A DNA stretch of 64,000 bases from Tribonema minus (taxonomy: Eukaryota > Sar > Xanthophyceae > Tribonematales > Tribonemataceae). The notes below the pieces were generated by a model. It had not been told where the DNA came from. It saw nothing but the letters and a program-made list of their open reading frames with translations, and ran no database searches. This document shows, in pieces, positions 23,801 to 34,724 of this stretch. A program made the position numbers and the translations under genes. How positions within the stretch are numbered: position 1 is the first letter of the stretch; every line of letters starts with the position of its first letter. Location: assembly GCA_017506865.1 (NCBI GenBank), contig JAFCMP010000357.1:377001-441000 (forward strand). The letters are read 5' to 3'.

Positions 23801-26800
23801 CCAGCTTCATGTGTGACGTGCCCTGTGCCGCTGCGCACACAGATAAACAAGCATTTGCGTACACCACACGCGTGCGATGACCACGCATGCCTGTCAATTA
23901 ATCCAACTTCACTGCCTGTAATTGTTCAACTTCACTTCATGTGTGACGCACCCTGTGTGCGCAGGTCGGTGGACCTGGCGTCCCCCCTGGTGACCCCCCT
24001 CACCTACGAAGGCCTCATCGACGAACTCCTGGGAATTGCCAACGGCTTTGTCAAGCTGGACGCAGAGGCGCTGGGCGAGGCAGAGGAGTCGAGCACTGCT
24101 GCGGACCTCCGCAAGCAGGTTGCAGTTCCACTGAACTCGAGCGACCCGCTGTACGCTGCCACCAGGGACCTGAGCGTGGAGAATCTGGGCCCGTATCTGC
24201 AGGGGAAGGTGGGTGGGTAGGTAGCAAGGTGTCGGAGCACTGCAGACTTGATGGTAAAGACACTGCAGTTGCAGTTCAAATGGGCAGATTCTGTGTGTGT
24301 GTATCGGTCACTTCTATGCACAGCTCGGCTTGAAGTGGAACGGAGGGTGCCTTTGCACGTCAGTGCGGCGTGTAATAGTCTTGCGGGCAATGGCAGGTAG
24401 CACCAGATGCAAAAACAGTTGTACTCACCAAGGTTTCATCTGAACACAGCGACATAGTGAGTGCAGACTTTCAACATCATCATCCGCGTACAATGCTTGG
24501 CCGATCTTGATGAAGTGGTTGCGACCCTCGCAGCGGCATTTCGTTCGCAGCAAGTAGAGTATCAGTGTTGTGTTGTTCTCCGCGCTTGTTCTAGAAACTG
24601 TTGCCAGTGCTTGTGATACGTGAGCATCACCAAAAGGGCTCCTGAGCACTGCTGAATACATTTTGGCCACGAACTGCAGCAAGGCCTTGGAAACTGGAAG
24701 TGTGACAGTGCTGCGCACTGCTTGAAGCTGATGACGCTCCATACCAATCACGTCTACGAGAGCTACGCATTTTTCGCGCCATTATAATTGGTGTTCGCCC
24801 GTGCTGAGTTTGGAAACAATTGTCAGTTCTTGTACATCATCATAAGGTGTGTGAGCATGACAAACGGAGCTGTGCTGCACAGCGTTGGCTGCTTCAGAGA
24901 GCAACAGCCCCCGCGAGAACCAGCCACAACAGCAGCATCATTGCTGAGCACTGCTTGCTGCTGGTGACGCTCCAGGCCAAGGACAATCAGCATCATCGCT
25001 GAGCGCTGCTGTGCTGCTGCTGTATCATTGCTGAGCGCTGGTGTGCTGCTGCTGGTGACGCTCCAGGCCAAGGACATCCGCGAGAGCTACGCGGCGTTCC
25101 GCGCCAACAAGGACCAGAGCATCACGGAGATCCACGACTTTGTCAAGCGCATACCGGGCCTCACGCAGACGTACAAGTCTCTGAATCAGCACATACATAT
25201 AGCGGAGCTGGTGAAGCGAACGACGGATGGTGCACCGTTCCGCCAGCGCTGGCAGACGGAGCGCAGTATGCTGGAAGGTCAGCTAATGCGTGATACTCGA
25301 CTCTTGAATCGCAATACTTGACTTGACTCATAACGCGATGGACTCAGGTCCGAGAGTGGAGATGTCATGCCAGAGGTGCTTGTGCAGGTTCGTTTTTATG
25401 CTCTGCATCGACTCATGACTCAAACCCATTTACCTGGTGTTGGTATGCGCTAGACAAGATGGTGAGAGTGCTGGTGCAGGCAGACAGGGAGCAGCACACC
25501 AAAGACGGCATGCATACCCTTGAGCGCTGCTGAGCGCTGCCATGCTGGGATGCAAACCATACGCTCCTCAATATAATGTTTCGCGCACCAAAACACTGCA
25601 ATGACGTGAGCGCACCAAGGAGTGGCGCACCCGTGAGCACTGCTGCGTAAGAGAAATGCAGACTGAACCGCTCCTGAACATGTTCCCTTGTTCCCCCCCT
25701 GTCTTGCACACCTTTACCACAGGAGAAGCGTGTTTTGACGCCATCGAAGACCTGATCTGCGAGCAGGCGCCGCTTGTGTCAGTGCTCCGATTGCTGTGCC
25801 TCCAGGTGAGCAGTTTTGACCTCAATTGTGCATCCAGGTGTCAGCAACGTGCAGAACATGCTCTGCACATGTGTCGAGCGTTGTCCTATGGTGGTCAATA
25901 CATACCTTTTTCACTCGGCCCATGCCCAAGGGGCAACGTGATGTTGTTGTTACATGAGGCAGTGTCAGAAAGAGACTCTTCAGCAGATGCACACATGCTT
26001 TGATGCGCGCTGGGCACACGAGCATAAAGCACGAACAGTAGTTATGTTGCATCGGTGTGCTGGTGCTTGTTGTCGTGCGTCAATGCGCACTGAAGTCAAA
26101 AATGACATTCGACTGTGCCACGAGCATTGCGTTGCTTGCCACCGCGGTCACGATGTCACTGCGGTATGCCATGTGCGACTGTCATTGATTCTCGACTCTG
26201 ATACTACATTGCCTTGCTGTGCATCAGTGTGGCTGCCGCTGCTTCGTGTCTGCTGGTATGCAGCGCTCTTCAGGATCACATTGCGCAGATGTAGTTCATC
26301 CAAGCTCAGTCGTCGCACATAACAAAACGCTGCTCGCTACATCATGATGCGCGGTGCCGCCTCACCTTCTTGTGACTGTTCTTACGCGTGTAACTGCTGC
26401 GTAACTGCCCTAACTGCAGAGCATCACTCGCGGCGGCATACCCAGCGGGCGCTTTGACGCGCTGCGCCGCGACATTGTGCAGACGTACGGGTACGAGACG
26501 ATGCACGCGCTAGCGGCACTTGAAGCAGCGGTACGTACCCACAACACTAAGTACTCGTTGAAGTTGAGGTTCACGCTACTGTGACAATGCCATGTGCCAT
26601 GAAGACACCATTTGATGGAACGTTTCGGTACCGTCTGGAGGTTGCATATCGATTGGAGCAGCACGCAGTCATATATTGACCCTTAGAGGTGCTTCACGTG
26701 CCTTGCTTCCGCATGAACGTTGGTAAATGTGTAACGTACTGCAAGTATTTTTTTGTATATGCCCCTTTTAGTGTCGCCTTATCACTAATTGCACATCGTT

Positions 26801-29407
26801 AAGCCCACATTATTTGAAAGTCAATGTTGTGCATGTGTCAAGACACATCAGCTCATTGTACTCTCAAGCACTGTGCAATTCCTGGATGTGCTCCGCGTAT
26901 GCCCTGTGGAAATGCCCAGTTCTGTGAGCTGTAGTGACTCTGGTGCTGTCAACATGTGCGCAGTAGCACATGCTAGCACTGCCTGCCTGTTGTTGCTTGT
27001 CATGAGCCGCCACGGTAGTTGATTTTGCTGCTCTCACAATCGCCTCGTGCGACCATGCGACACTGCGCCACAGTTGATCACGGCTTTGTGCGCTGGCCAG
27101 CGCAGCGTAGACCTACAAAACTGCCACCTTGGTTCTTGCACACTGAATCTCTGGGACCAGCTGGCTGACTGCTGTTGCATCATCTCTTGACGTGGCTGTT
27201 ATCGCTGCAAGCACGCAGCACTGATCTGCTTTGCCACCAGACACCACGCTGGAGAGACTGATGGCCATGGCGCGTTTGTGTAGCACACCAACGACAGCTT
27301 CCCGACTTCCAAGGCTGCGATTGCAGCTACCTGTCTCTGCTAATCCCCCCCCCCCCCCCCCCCACTCTCCAACACAATGTTCAATGCCCCCAAAGCCCAT
27401 AATCCACGCGCTCGCCCCACTCAAGTGACCCCGCCCTTCAGCTCAACCGCACCCCCTCCCGCCACCCGCAGGGCCTGCTGAAGCCGTCACCTCCCCCCCA
27501 AACACATTGCACAATGCCCCCAGAGACCACATTTCTCGCACCCACCCCATCTACATACCCCACTCTACAGACTCAACCCTACCCCCTCCCCTCCCATCCA
27601 CCCTTAGGGCTTGCTCCTCCCCCCCAACACACAATGCTCAACGCCCCTGAAGCCGCACACGCCCCATTCAAGTGATCCCGCCCTTCAGCTTAAGCCTACC
27701 CCCCCCTCATCCACCCTTAGGGCCTGCTCAAGCGCAACGGCCTCGTTTGGGTCGTCGACGTTCCTCTCACGCACGCCATCCAAGTACCCCACTCTACCAG
27801 ACTCAAACCTACCCCCCCCCACACTTCACTCCCAGGGCCTGCTGAAGCGCGGCGGCCTCGGCTGGGTCGTCGACACGGCGGCGGCGGCGCCGTGGGCCGC
27901 GCTGCGCCGCGCGCTGCGGCTGCTGAGCGATGTGACACCCGCCGCATCATCTTCATCATCAGCGTCAGCCGCGCCGCCGCCTCAGGATATGTCGTACGTG
28001 TGCGCAGGCTATGCGCCGCTGAGCGCGCGCGTTGTGCAGGCGATGGCGGGTGGGGGAGGCGCGGGGGATTTGGCGGCGGCGCTGCGCGTGCTGCCGACGC
28101 CCGTCCTGGACTTCAAACAGGTATGTATGGTGTTTCTGGTGAGAGAGAATGAATACTACTTCGAAGTATGTAGCTGGACTGCTAGTATCACGCGGGCGGC
28201 CATTTGTGCAAGGTGGCACTGATGCGACGACGGAGTACTGGCACATTTGCTGTTCGCGTAGGGTTTGAACTTCAAGCAGGCAACGTTCTGGGTGTCTACA
28301 TTTGTACATTAGCACGTGGTGTGGTGTCAACTGCCACCTCCTGTCATGATAGAAGGATGTCAAGAAGAACATGTGGATACTCACTTTGTAAGTACTTTTT
28401 TGGCATCCAGTGCAAGAACTTGAATTTGCTACTGCCCATGCGCTGAACATGCCACTCCCCTCCCCCCTGCACATGCCTGCAACAGTCATCATGCGTGCAG
28501 TGCTGCTGTGCTGTATGTGGTGCTGTGATGCCTCAGGGTGCTGCACCAACTGTTTCGCATACACTTGATCCACGAACAGCAATATATATGTTGTTGTGTG
28601 TACTGTGCTACCCTCAGGGCGCTGTTCCCGTTGATTTACATACAGCCATATCTAGTCCATCTACAGGGCTCAGCAGCAGAGTGCAGGTCAGTGAGTGTCG
28701 GGTTGAGAGAGGATGAGAAGGCGCCACGTACCTCCAAAAGAATCTTTGAGGTGTATCTCCAAAATAATCTTTGAGATGCCTTGCATTTGAGATGCAAAGT
28801 ACTTGTTGTGGTACTGTCTACTCAGAAGCGCTTGTCTGCGTTCTGTGATTTGTGGTGTGGCTTTGCTGCTTGCAGCACTTGTGCTGCTGCGTGACATGCC
28901 TGTGAAGCAGTGGGTAGGTATACATTGCAATTACTTACAGCTGTTCGCACTGTTGCATCATGTGATGCAATGGCTCCTGGTATGGAAGGCTGACGTCACA
29001 ACAACACTTGTCATACTGCGTCACAGACCCCTGTACAGCAGTTGTTGAACATCAACACACTCATCAGATACCAGCCTAAACTCCCTTTTGGTTGAGTTTG
29101 CACAACGCGGTGACCTGTCACATCCTTGTAAGCTGACCATTGACGCGCCCTGCGTGGCACCGCTTTGCCGCACATCCAGCAGGATGCGGATACACGGCAG
29201 CAGGGCTCACAGGAGAAGAAGCGGCCAGTGCTGCTAGTCTACTACGTGGGGGGCGTCACCTTTCTTGAAGTAGCCGCGCTCAGGTTCCTCGGCCGCCAAC
29301 GCGACTTTCCGTTTGAGGTCGTGGTCGCAACGACCAAGATACTGAGCGGCGATGCCTTTGTCAGGACGCTCATGCCGTCTTTTGACAACGGCCTGGCGCA
29401 AGATTGA
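20830..29407 (+). CDS. VPS33: Vacuolar protein sorting 33 (Sec1/Munc18 family)
   Basis: SM-family subunit of the HOPS/CORVET tethers that clasps SNAREs for endosome-lysosome/vacuole fusion. Nine exons: 20830-21207, 21867-22196, 23261-23331, 23965-24208, 25067-25277, 25723-25805, 26420-26530, 27836-28120, 29183-29407. The sum is 1938 bases, 645 residues, with all phases matching; VPS33 is usually 600-690. Hallmarks: VYFAPQRTLICEQ, DLIPLDTDLLSLE, LQAMYGAIPNVKAIG, TLIMLDR/SVDLASPLVTPLTYEG, VSVLRLLCLQ, IVQTYGYE, YVCAGYAPLSARV and, near the C-terminus, YYVGGVTFLEVAALRFL, the last diagnostic of VPS33. The last exon has a CAGCAG tandem acceptor (29180 or 29183, one Gln of difference). Three introns carry duplicated copies of the following exon's acceptor border. 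Confidence 0.97.
21600..21890 (+). repeat. Acceptor-border array before VPS33 exon 2
   Basis: Units of about 60-72 bases begin near 21669, 21729 and 21788 and end in the true border at 21861. Each resembles CACAGGTGTACTTCGCACACC, the true acceptor plus exon start being TGCAGGTGTACTTTGCGCC. Between the cores lies CAATCACAATTGCGTGTTTCTCTC. A weaker unit precedes them near 21620. Confidence 0.85.
22548..22649 (+). repeat. 51-base tandem duplication in VPS33 intron 2
   Basis: Two copies of a 51-base unit starting GTGATTCTGCTCT and ending GAGACCATGCCCC differ at a single base (C/A), so the duplication is recent. It does not include an exon border. Confidence 0.95.
22767..22792 (+). repeat. Interstitial telomeric repeat CCCTAA
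   Basis: Four units of CCCTAA, one shortened to CCTAA, lie inside VPS33 intron 2. The type (TTAGGG on the other strand) fits animal-type telomeres, as found in stramenopiles and haptophytes. Confidence 0.85.
24732..25105 (+). repeat. Acceptor-border duplications before VPS33 exon 5
   Basis: The true border GTGACGCTCCAG/GCCAAGGACA (25055 on) has a near-perfect copy at 24955-24986 that keeps the AG. An older, diverged copy at 24732-24780 extends over about 35 exon bases (CGAGAGCTACGC and CGCGCC are still recognisable). CATTGCTGAGC repeats fill the space. Confidence 0.85.
27466..27880 (+). repeat. Acceptor-border array before VPS33 exon 8
   Basis: Copies of (C/T)AGGGCCTGCTGAAG lie at about 27472, 27604 and 27716, followed by the true border at 27834. 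The copy at 27716 continues for about 40 exon bases and would encode GLLKRNGLVWVVD, versus the real GLLKRGGLGWVVD. Pyrimidine-rich CCCCCACTC stretches separate the copies. Confidence 0.88.
28157..28168. repeat. Palindrome TACTTCGAAGTA (copy 2)
   Basis: Perfect 12-base palindrome 37 bases into VPS33 intron 8, identical to those at 8993 and 51063. Confidence 0.7.
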
Positions 29408-29878
29408 CGCGCCAGCGTAATAAAGTGAGTGCACTCCACAGCCGAATTGGGGGAGGTTTCCTGCGCGTTGCTCGGGTACTGGCTGTTGCAAGTGTGCGCA
29501 TGTTTAAGTCGCACTGTCTGGCCAGTGATTGTCCTGCTGTTTTGTTGTGATGCTTGTTGAGCATGCATTGCGCAGCAGGACCAGCATTTGAAGCACAACG
29601 CACATGTACCCATGCGCGTATACTGCAGCCCGCAACTGTCGCACATCTGGTTCAGTAGATGACTGAATTATCATGGCAAAGCATGTGTGCGCGGCACCGC
29701 CGTGCTGGGTGGCCGCATGTAGTTGATGAGCTAAGATGAACATGTAAATTGTCTGTTTCCGTTTGCGTAGCCGCTCTGAATGCTGTCGCTCTTGGCAGCA
29801 GTACATGCACTGCACTCATGCACGCAGAGATCCAGTACAGGCAATTGAGGATCAGGCTTCATAGAGGGTAGCCATTTG

Positions 29879-30530
29879 CAGGACGGCACCGCCGTTGCGG
29901 TGGGCGCGTACCACACAGTGCTCAACAACGGCGGCCTCGTGTGCTTGGGATGGGGGTGTTCGGCAGCGCGGACAACATCAACGACGATGCGAGCGACACG
30001 CCAGCGCCTGTTGACCTGGTGGTCGACACCGTGGAGCAGCGCTGCACGGCGAGTGCTGTCGTCACCCCTGGCACCTACCACACGTGCACACTGCTCAGTG
30101 GCGGCCAGGTGGCGCGCTTCGGCCTTAGTGACGATGCGCAGCTGGGCCAGGGGAACACCGGCCAGCTGCGCGATGACCCCAGCGAATTTGGCGCGAGCGT
30201 TTCAATTGTCAACCTCAGCGCAGGCGGCGTCCAGCAGCTAGGCGAACTCGTGCGATGTGCTCGACAAAAGGCATGGTGAAGTGCTGGGAGCTCGATGACA
30301 AAGGCAAGCTTGTCAATGGCCAGGGCAAAACGGCACCTCTTGGCGCAGTGGCTGCCGACGTGGGCAACCTGTCCATCGTGGCACTGGGCACGGAGCGCGC
30401 AGCGAAGGCTGTGGTTCCAGGAGACGATCACAATTGCGCGCTCTCTTGACTGGTGGGGCGATGGCATGTTGGGGGTATGGAGACATGGACAGTTCGGCAT
30501 GGACAGTCGTGACAGCATAGTCAATGACAG
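29879..30530 (+). pseudogene. Broken RCC1-repeat gene remnant
   Basis: Beta-propeller RCC1 repeat motifs follow each other but in shifting frames. GAYHTVLNNGGLVCLGWG is in one frame, then VFGS..DDASDTPAPVDL, TYHTCTLLSGGQVA and DDAQLGQGN in a second, GMVKCWEL and DDHNCALS in a third, and GGAMACWGYG after a TGA. At least three frame changes and one stop are needed to read through, and no splice sites at the breaks explain them. The parent was a multi-repeat RCC1-like protein, a family often expanded in protists. It could also be an assembly with errors, but the neighbouring genes read cleanly. Confidence 0.75.
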
Positions 30531-31578
30531 AATGGAAATGGGTGACTTGGTCTGCCACTGTTCTGCTCCAGGGCTGATCAGCAGCTTTCATATCCTTGCA
30601 TCATTTCATGAATGTGTTAACCGTGTGGAACACCATCAACCAACTACGACTTGCAACAGCTTGCGCCGTGCATTGCGTCGTGTTGCCACCCTATCTGTTA
30701 AATTATGCGCACGTGCATTTGGAAATTGATTACTTTCAAAGATGGCATTCGTGGAGTCTGCAAGGCATCATGACTTGCAAAGTGTTGTTCAAGTTCTCAG
30801 GTCAAGTCCATAGCATGCTTCGTGAACAGTCATGGGGTATGGCATGACGTGGGGTTATGAGTTATGACCAATTCTGTTGAATACTGGCTCCAACTAAGTC
30901 GTCCATGACTTGTCTCTCATGCCTGGGCCTTCTGGTGGTTTACTCGTGCTTCGGGAGTGTACAGTGTTCTGAAGGCAAACTACTAAGATTCTTGGTTTCA
31001 TCGGTGTGACTCTCCCTGGCTCGGACACCGCCCCTTGCCCCCACGCGTTTCACGCTGTGTGTGGTTCTGTGATGATCACGCTGTGTGTGCTGCTGGTTCT
31101 GCTAATTCCAGAAGCACCTGCACAAGGCAAGCACAAGCGCGCAGCTTAGTACATCTGTCAGATCTCTCTGTGCGAGTGTACAGTCTGCAAGTCGCGAGCT
31201 GGTTAGTGAGGTGCGAGCCGGTTGGCTGAGCGTCTCGCTGAGCGTCGCCCGCCAAGCAATTTCAAGCAGCAGCCATGGGCGCCTTGTGGCTGAACGCTTA
31301 CCGTTGCGATGGTGTGACAGCGAGGTCGATGTACCTTCTCTGTCGGGCACGCGACACCGTGACCACATCATAACCGTGATGCGAGCGACGACTCAAGGCA
31401 TGATTCTCGCTGAAGCTGAGCTCGGCATGCTGTATGCAATCCTGCCTCGACGCAGGAGCGCCGTCTCCTGCTGTGTACAGTAGCATCCAAGGCTTGCAGA
31501 TTTGTCATAGCGAGTTTCTGTGTACATGCACGACAGCCAAATTCACCCTCAGCTTGTCACAAACATATTCATGCACAG
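30531..31578. other. Intergenic; probable 5' part of copy B
   Basis: The copy B exon at 31579 starts in phase 1 after an acceptor, so first exons with a signal peptide should lie here. I found no sequence matching the first two exons of copies A and C, so they were lost or have diverged. Confidence 0.4.
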
Positions 31579-33450
31579 GTGCTGGTGCTGGCGGCGGCGG
31601 TGGCGGCGGCGGCAGTGGCGCCGTCTGTGGTGGCGGCGGCGGCCGTGGCGGCGGCGGGGGGGGTGTAGGCATGCCAACTGCACCTCCATCGCCGCCACCA
31701 TCCACGGCCATCTCCGTCGCACCTAGCATGGCCCCCACCATGCAACCCACCATGCTTGGAACCACCACAACATTTGGCGGCGGCGGAGGCGGTGGCGGTG
31801 GTGGCGGTGCTGGTGGTGCTGGTGGTGCTGGGGGACCAGGGGGGGCTGGTGGTCCTGGCGGCATTGGAGGTGGCGGGACTTTTGGTGGGGGTGGCTTTGG
31901 TGGGGGGGGCGGCGGGATTGGTATGATACCGGGGTCACGTGGTCCGGCAGGCCCTCCTGGGGCCCCAGGCAAGGGTGGGCCAAGTTGTCGTTCTCACCAT
32001 CAAGAATCCTTAGTCATATGGGGAGTTGCATGATTGACTGTAGTGACAGTGGTGGGCGAATCTTACTGTTCAAACCCAGTGCATGCTGCACCAGTCATTG
32101 AGACAACAACCTGCTGCAGGGGGGTGCATACACAAGATCATGCTGTTGAACCTCGTACGGTCTGCTTTGATGGCAACTCCAAATGCATGCGCGCTGGCAA
32201 GGATGCTCAGCGTCCCTCAATACTGCTTCTACTCTCTCCAACCATGCACGCCGCACCATACTGTTTGCTTCCACAATGGCACTTCCTCAGAAGCCTGCTG
32301 CATTGCCACACCCGACATCAAAGCCATGTGTACACAGATGCACTCTTTCTTTTGCTGTCCTCTGACGCATTGTTGCGCCCCCCCCTCACTACCCGCAGGA
32401 GGCCCTGGCGGTGCCGGCGGTGCCGGCGGCGCCGGCGGCGCCGACGGCGCAGGTGGCGTGGGCGGCAGCGGCGGCGCTGGTGGACGACGCAGGCGACGCC
32501 CTACGACCGTACCATTGCCAGCCCCTTCTGCGGCACCGACTCTGGTGCAAACACTTGCATCAACGCCTCACGTCACGGCGCCTCAGACGGCGCCCGTCAC
32601 CGGAGCCTCCTCCATCGCCCCCACAGCTGCTCAGACGCCTGGAGCGTCACCGGCGCCCACGGCGCAGTCCACAGGTGGCGGAACGGCGCCGGGCACGCGC
32701 ACGGGGTCTCCCGCACCGTCTGCTGGGCCCACCACTGGACAAACGGCGACGTCAACGTCGGCCGCAACGGCTCCATCGACGGCAGCGGCTACACCTTCTG
32801 GCACGGCGGCACAGACGGCAGCGTCAACGCCGGCCGCGACGGCTCCTTCGACGACAGCGGCTACACCTACTGGCACGGCAGCAGAGTCTCCTGCGCCTTC
32901 CGGTGGGCCCACCGGAGGCCAGACCCCTGCGCCGACCGCTGGCGCTACTGCTGGCGCTACCGCTGGCATCACCGCTACTGCTACCGCTGGCGCGACCGCT
33001 GCCGCGACCCTTGGCGCGACCGCTGGCGCGACTGCTGGCGCGACCGCTGGCGTCACTGCTAGCGCTACTGCTGGCGCTACCGCTGGCGCTACTGCTCAGT
33101 CGACGGTCTCAGGGACTGCTGCTGGCACTTCCGGCTCGTCCCCTGCTCCTTCCGCTGCGCCGAGCGTGGGCCAGACAGCTGCAACAACTGCTGCTAGCAC
33201 TGCTCAGGCAACAGTCTCTGGCACCGCTGCGGCTTCTCCTGCTCTTCCGCCGGCCCCACTGTTGGGCAGACAGCCGCATCAACGTCTGCTGCTACGTCAT
33301 AACTGCGGAGGGCAGGTGCTGGCTGCTGGCGTGCTCCGAGTTAGGCAGCGGAGGCCTTCACGTGAGTCGACCATACCGCTGGAGGGGGAGAAGAGGGGGA
33401 GTGCACGCAAACTACAAGCTCATGCATTTCAAGCTGGTCAGAGCTGCTGA
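31579..33450 (+). CDS. Collagen/mucin-like protein, copy B (5' incomplete, frameshift near 3' end)
   Basis: Exon 31579-31974 encodes Gly runs, APSMAPTMQPTM, more Gly runs and a GPAGPPGAPGK collagen tail. It joins in phase 1 to 32399 on (GGPGGAGGAGG), followed by a long Ala/Thr/Pro/Ser/Gly mucin-like tract with about 13 units of ATAG type at 32940-33098. Compared with copy C, one C is missing near 33240: before it the protein ends SPAL, while in the next frame PTVGQTAASTSAATS-stop restores the family C-terminus. As read, the frame runs on to a stop at 33450 with an unrelated tail. The signal peptide and Cys-rich exons are not found. It could be a decaying copy. Confidence 0.55.
32940..33098 (+). 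repeat. 12-base coding minisatellite
   Basis: About 13 units of GCTGGCGCTACC type. Differences between units are mostly GCT/GCG and ACT/ACC, i.e. silent in the Ala-Thr-Ala-Gly frame and amino-acid-changing in the Arg-Tyr-Cys-Trp frame, which tells which frame is used. Confidence 0.85.
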
Positions 33451-34724
33451 GCAGCACGCTGAGTTTGCACACTATAGCTGAAGCCCAGCAGCAGCAGTAT
33501 GAAGAGAACGGTGACCTGCATGTTACTGTGTGCACTAGACAACAGTGTCTTTCCTCTCATGGCAGGCACATGAGGTTGAGCGATGCAGCAACAAGAGCAG
33601 AGTTGTGCCCTTGTTGCGAGCTCACTGAGTTGTTGATGAAGTTGATGCTGCAGGTAGGCAAGTAGAAAACCCAGGCCGTTGATGGTAATTACTTTAAAGG
33701 CAGCACCGGTCACATAGACGCTGTGGCAATGACGCCAGAGCGCTGCGCACGCCAAGCCATATGCATCATGCCCACAGACCAGCCTCAGCAGCGTGTAACA
33801 TGCATCATACACCCATGTGGTGGCGCGTGTGTGCGTGCCGCGGCTTGAGGAGGTCTCTGGGTAGCCCACCTCGCCATTGAAGTCTATGAGCGGGCGGCGC
33901 ACGTCAGGCTCTGTGTGTATGTGTGTGTGGTATCTCATGGGCAACGCAAGGGGCCACAACTGTTAAGTAGAGGCAAAAGCAGCACCAGCAGCAGCTCCCC
34001 ATGTATATGGCACATCAGGGCAAGTGCGCCATGGGCTATCTGTTAGCGACGAAATTGAGGGAGCACGGGCCACGGCAGGAGACGTAGGTTCACTGGAGCT
34101 GTGTGTTGCACGCGCGAATGCGATCGCAGCATAGCTAGCTGGCGATGGCCAAGTCGAAGCTCTCTTTTGTACGCATTGTGGCTTGTGGACTACTGGCAAT
34201 GTTATTTTGGCTGCCAGCATTTGCACCTTGCCACAAAAGCACTCGTGATTTGTATGCCTCCATGGACATGGGATGTACTGTTGTGATCAGCATTCCATAC
34301 TCAAGTGTATATCAGGTGCTGTATTCACAATGCTGATAAAATCACATGTCAGTGCACCATGCTCACAGCAGCAGCTCTGTTCATTGACGGCTACCCTAGT
34401 GCATGTGGTGTTCAAGTGCCGCAGATGCAGCAGATCTTGCTGGTGTATGTGTGTATGCGTGCATATCTGGACTTGAGAGTGCCTAGCACTTTTTGATCCA
34501 GTATCTATCATGGCATCTGCTCCATGAGCATGCTGCTGTGTTACTGATGACATCTGCGCATGTTGTGTGTTCGTGTTCCAGCGCATCAAACGACAAGTGC
34601 TGCGTTCTTCAACTTCAACGTGCTCTCACTAAAAAAAAACGGGGACGGCGCCCAACCCAGCTGCACACTGATCGCGTGATGCGCTCTGTAGCATCAGTCT
34701 GAGAAGATTTTCAGAGCAGAGACC
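33451..34724. other. Spacer between copies B and C; duplicated upstream block
   Basis: From about 33725 it is the counterpart of 16080-17450 on the other strand. A 173-codon minus frame at 33438-33959 covers a block shared with arm A; its frame is broken by indels in arm A, so it is not called. Confidence 0.45.

Noticed and set aside
28532..28680. Two similar CCTCAGGG(T/C)GCTG segments in VPS33 intron 8, possibly another acceptor array
   Set aside because: They do not match the start of exon 9, so they are at most a simple intron duplication.
32034..33062. Arg/Trp/Cys-rich 342-codon frame in copy B
   Set aside because: Differences among repeats and copies are silent in the Ala/Thr/Pro frame, so this is a shadow frame.
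33438..33959. 173-codon minus-strand frame between copies B and C
   Set aside because: The homologous block in arm A is broken by indels, and no splice sites or start support a gene.
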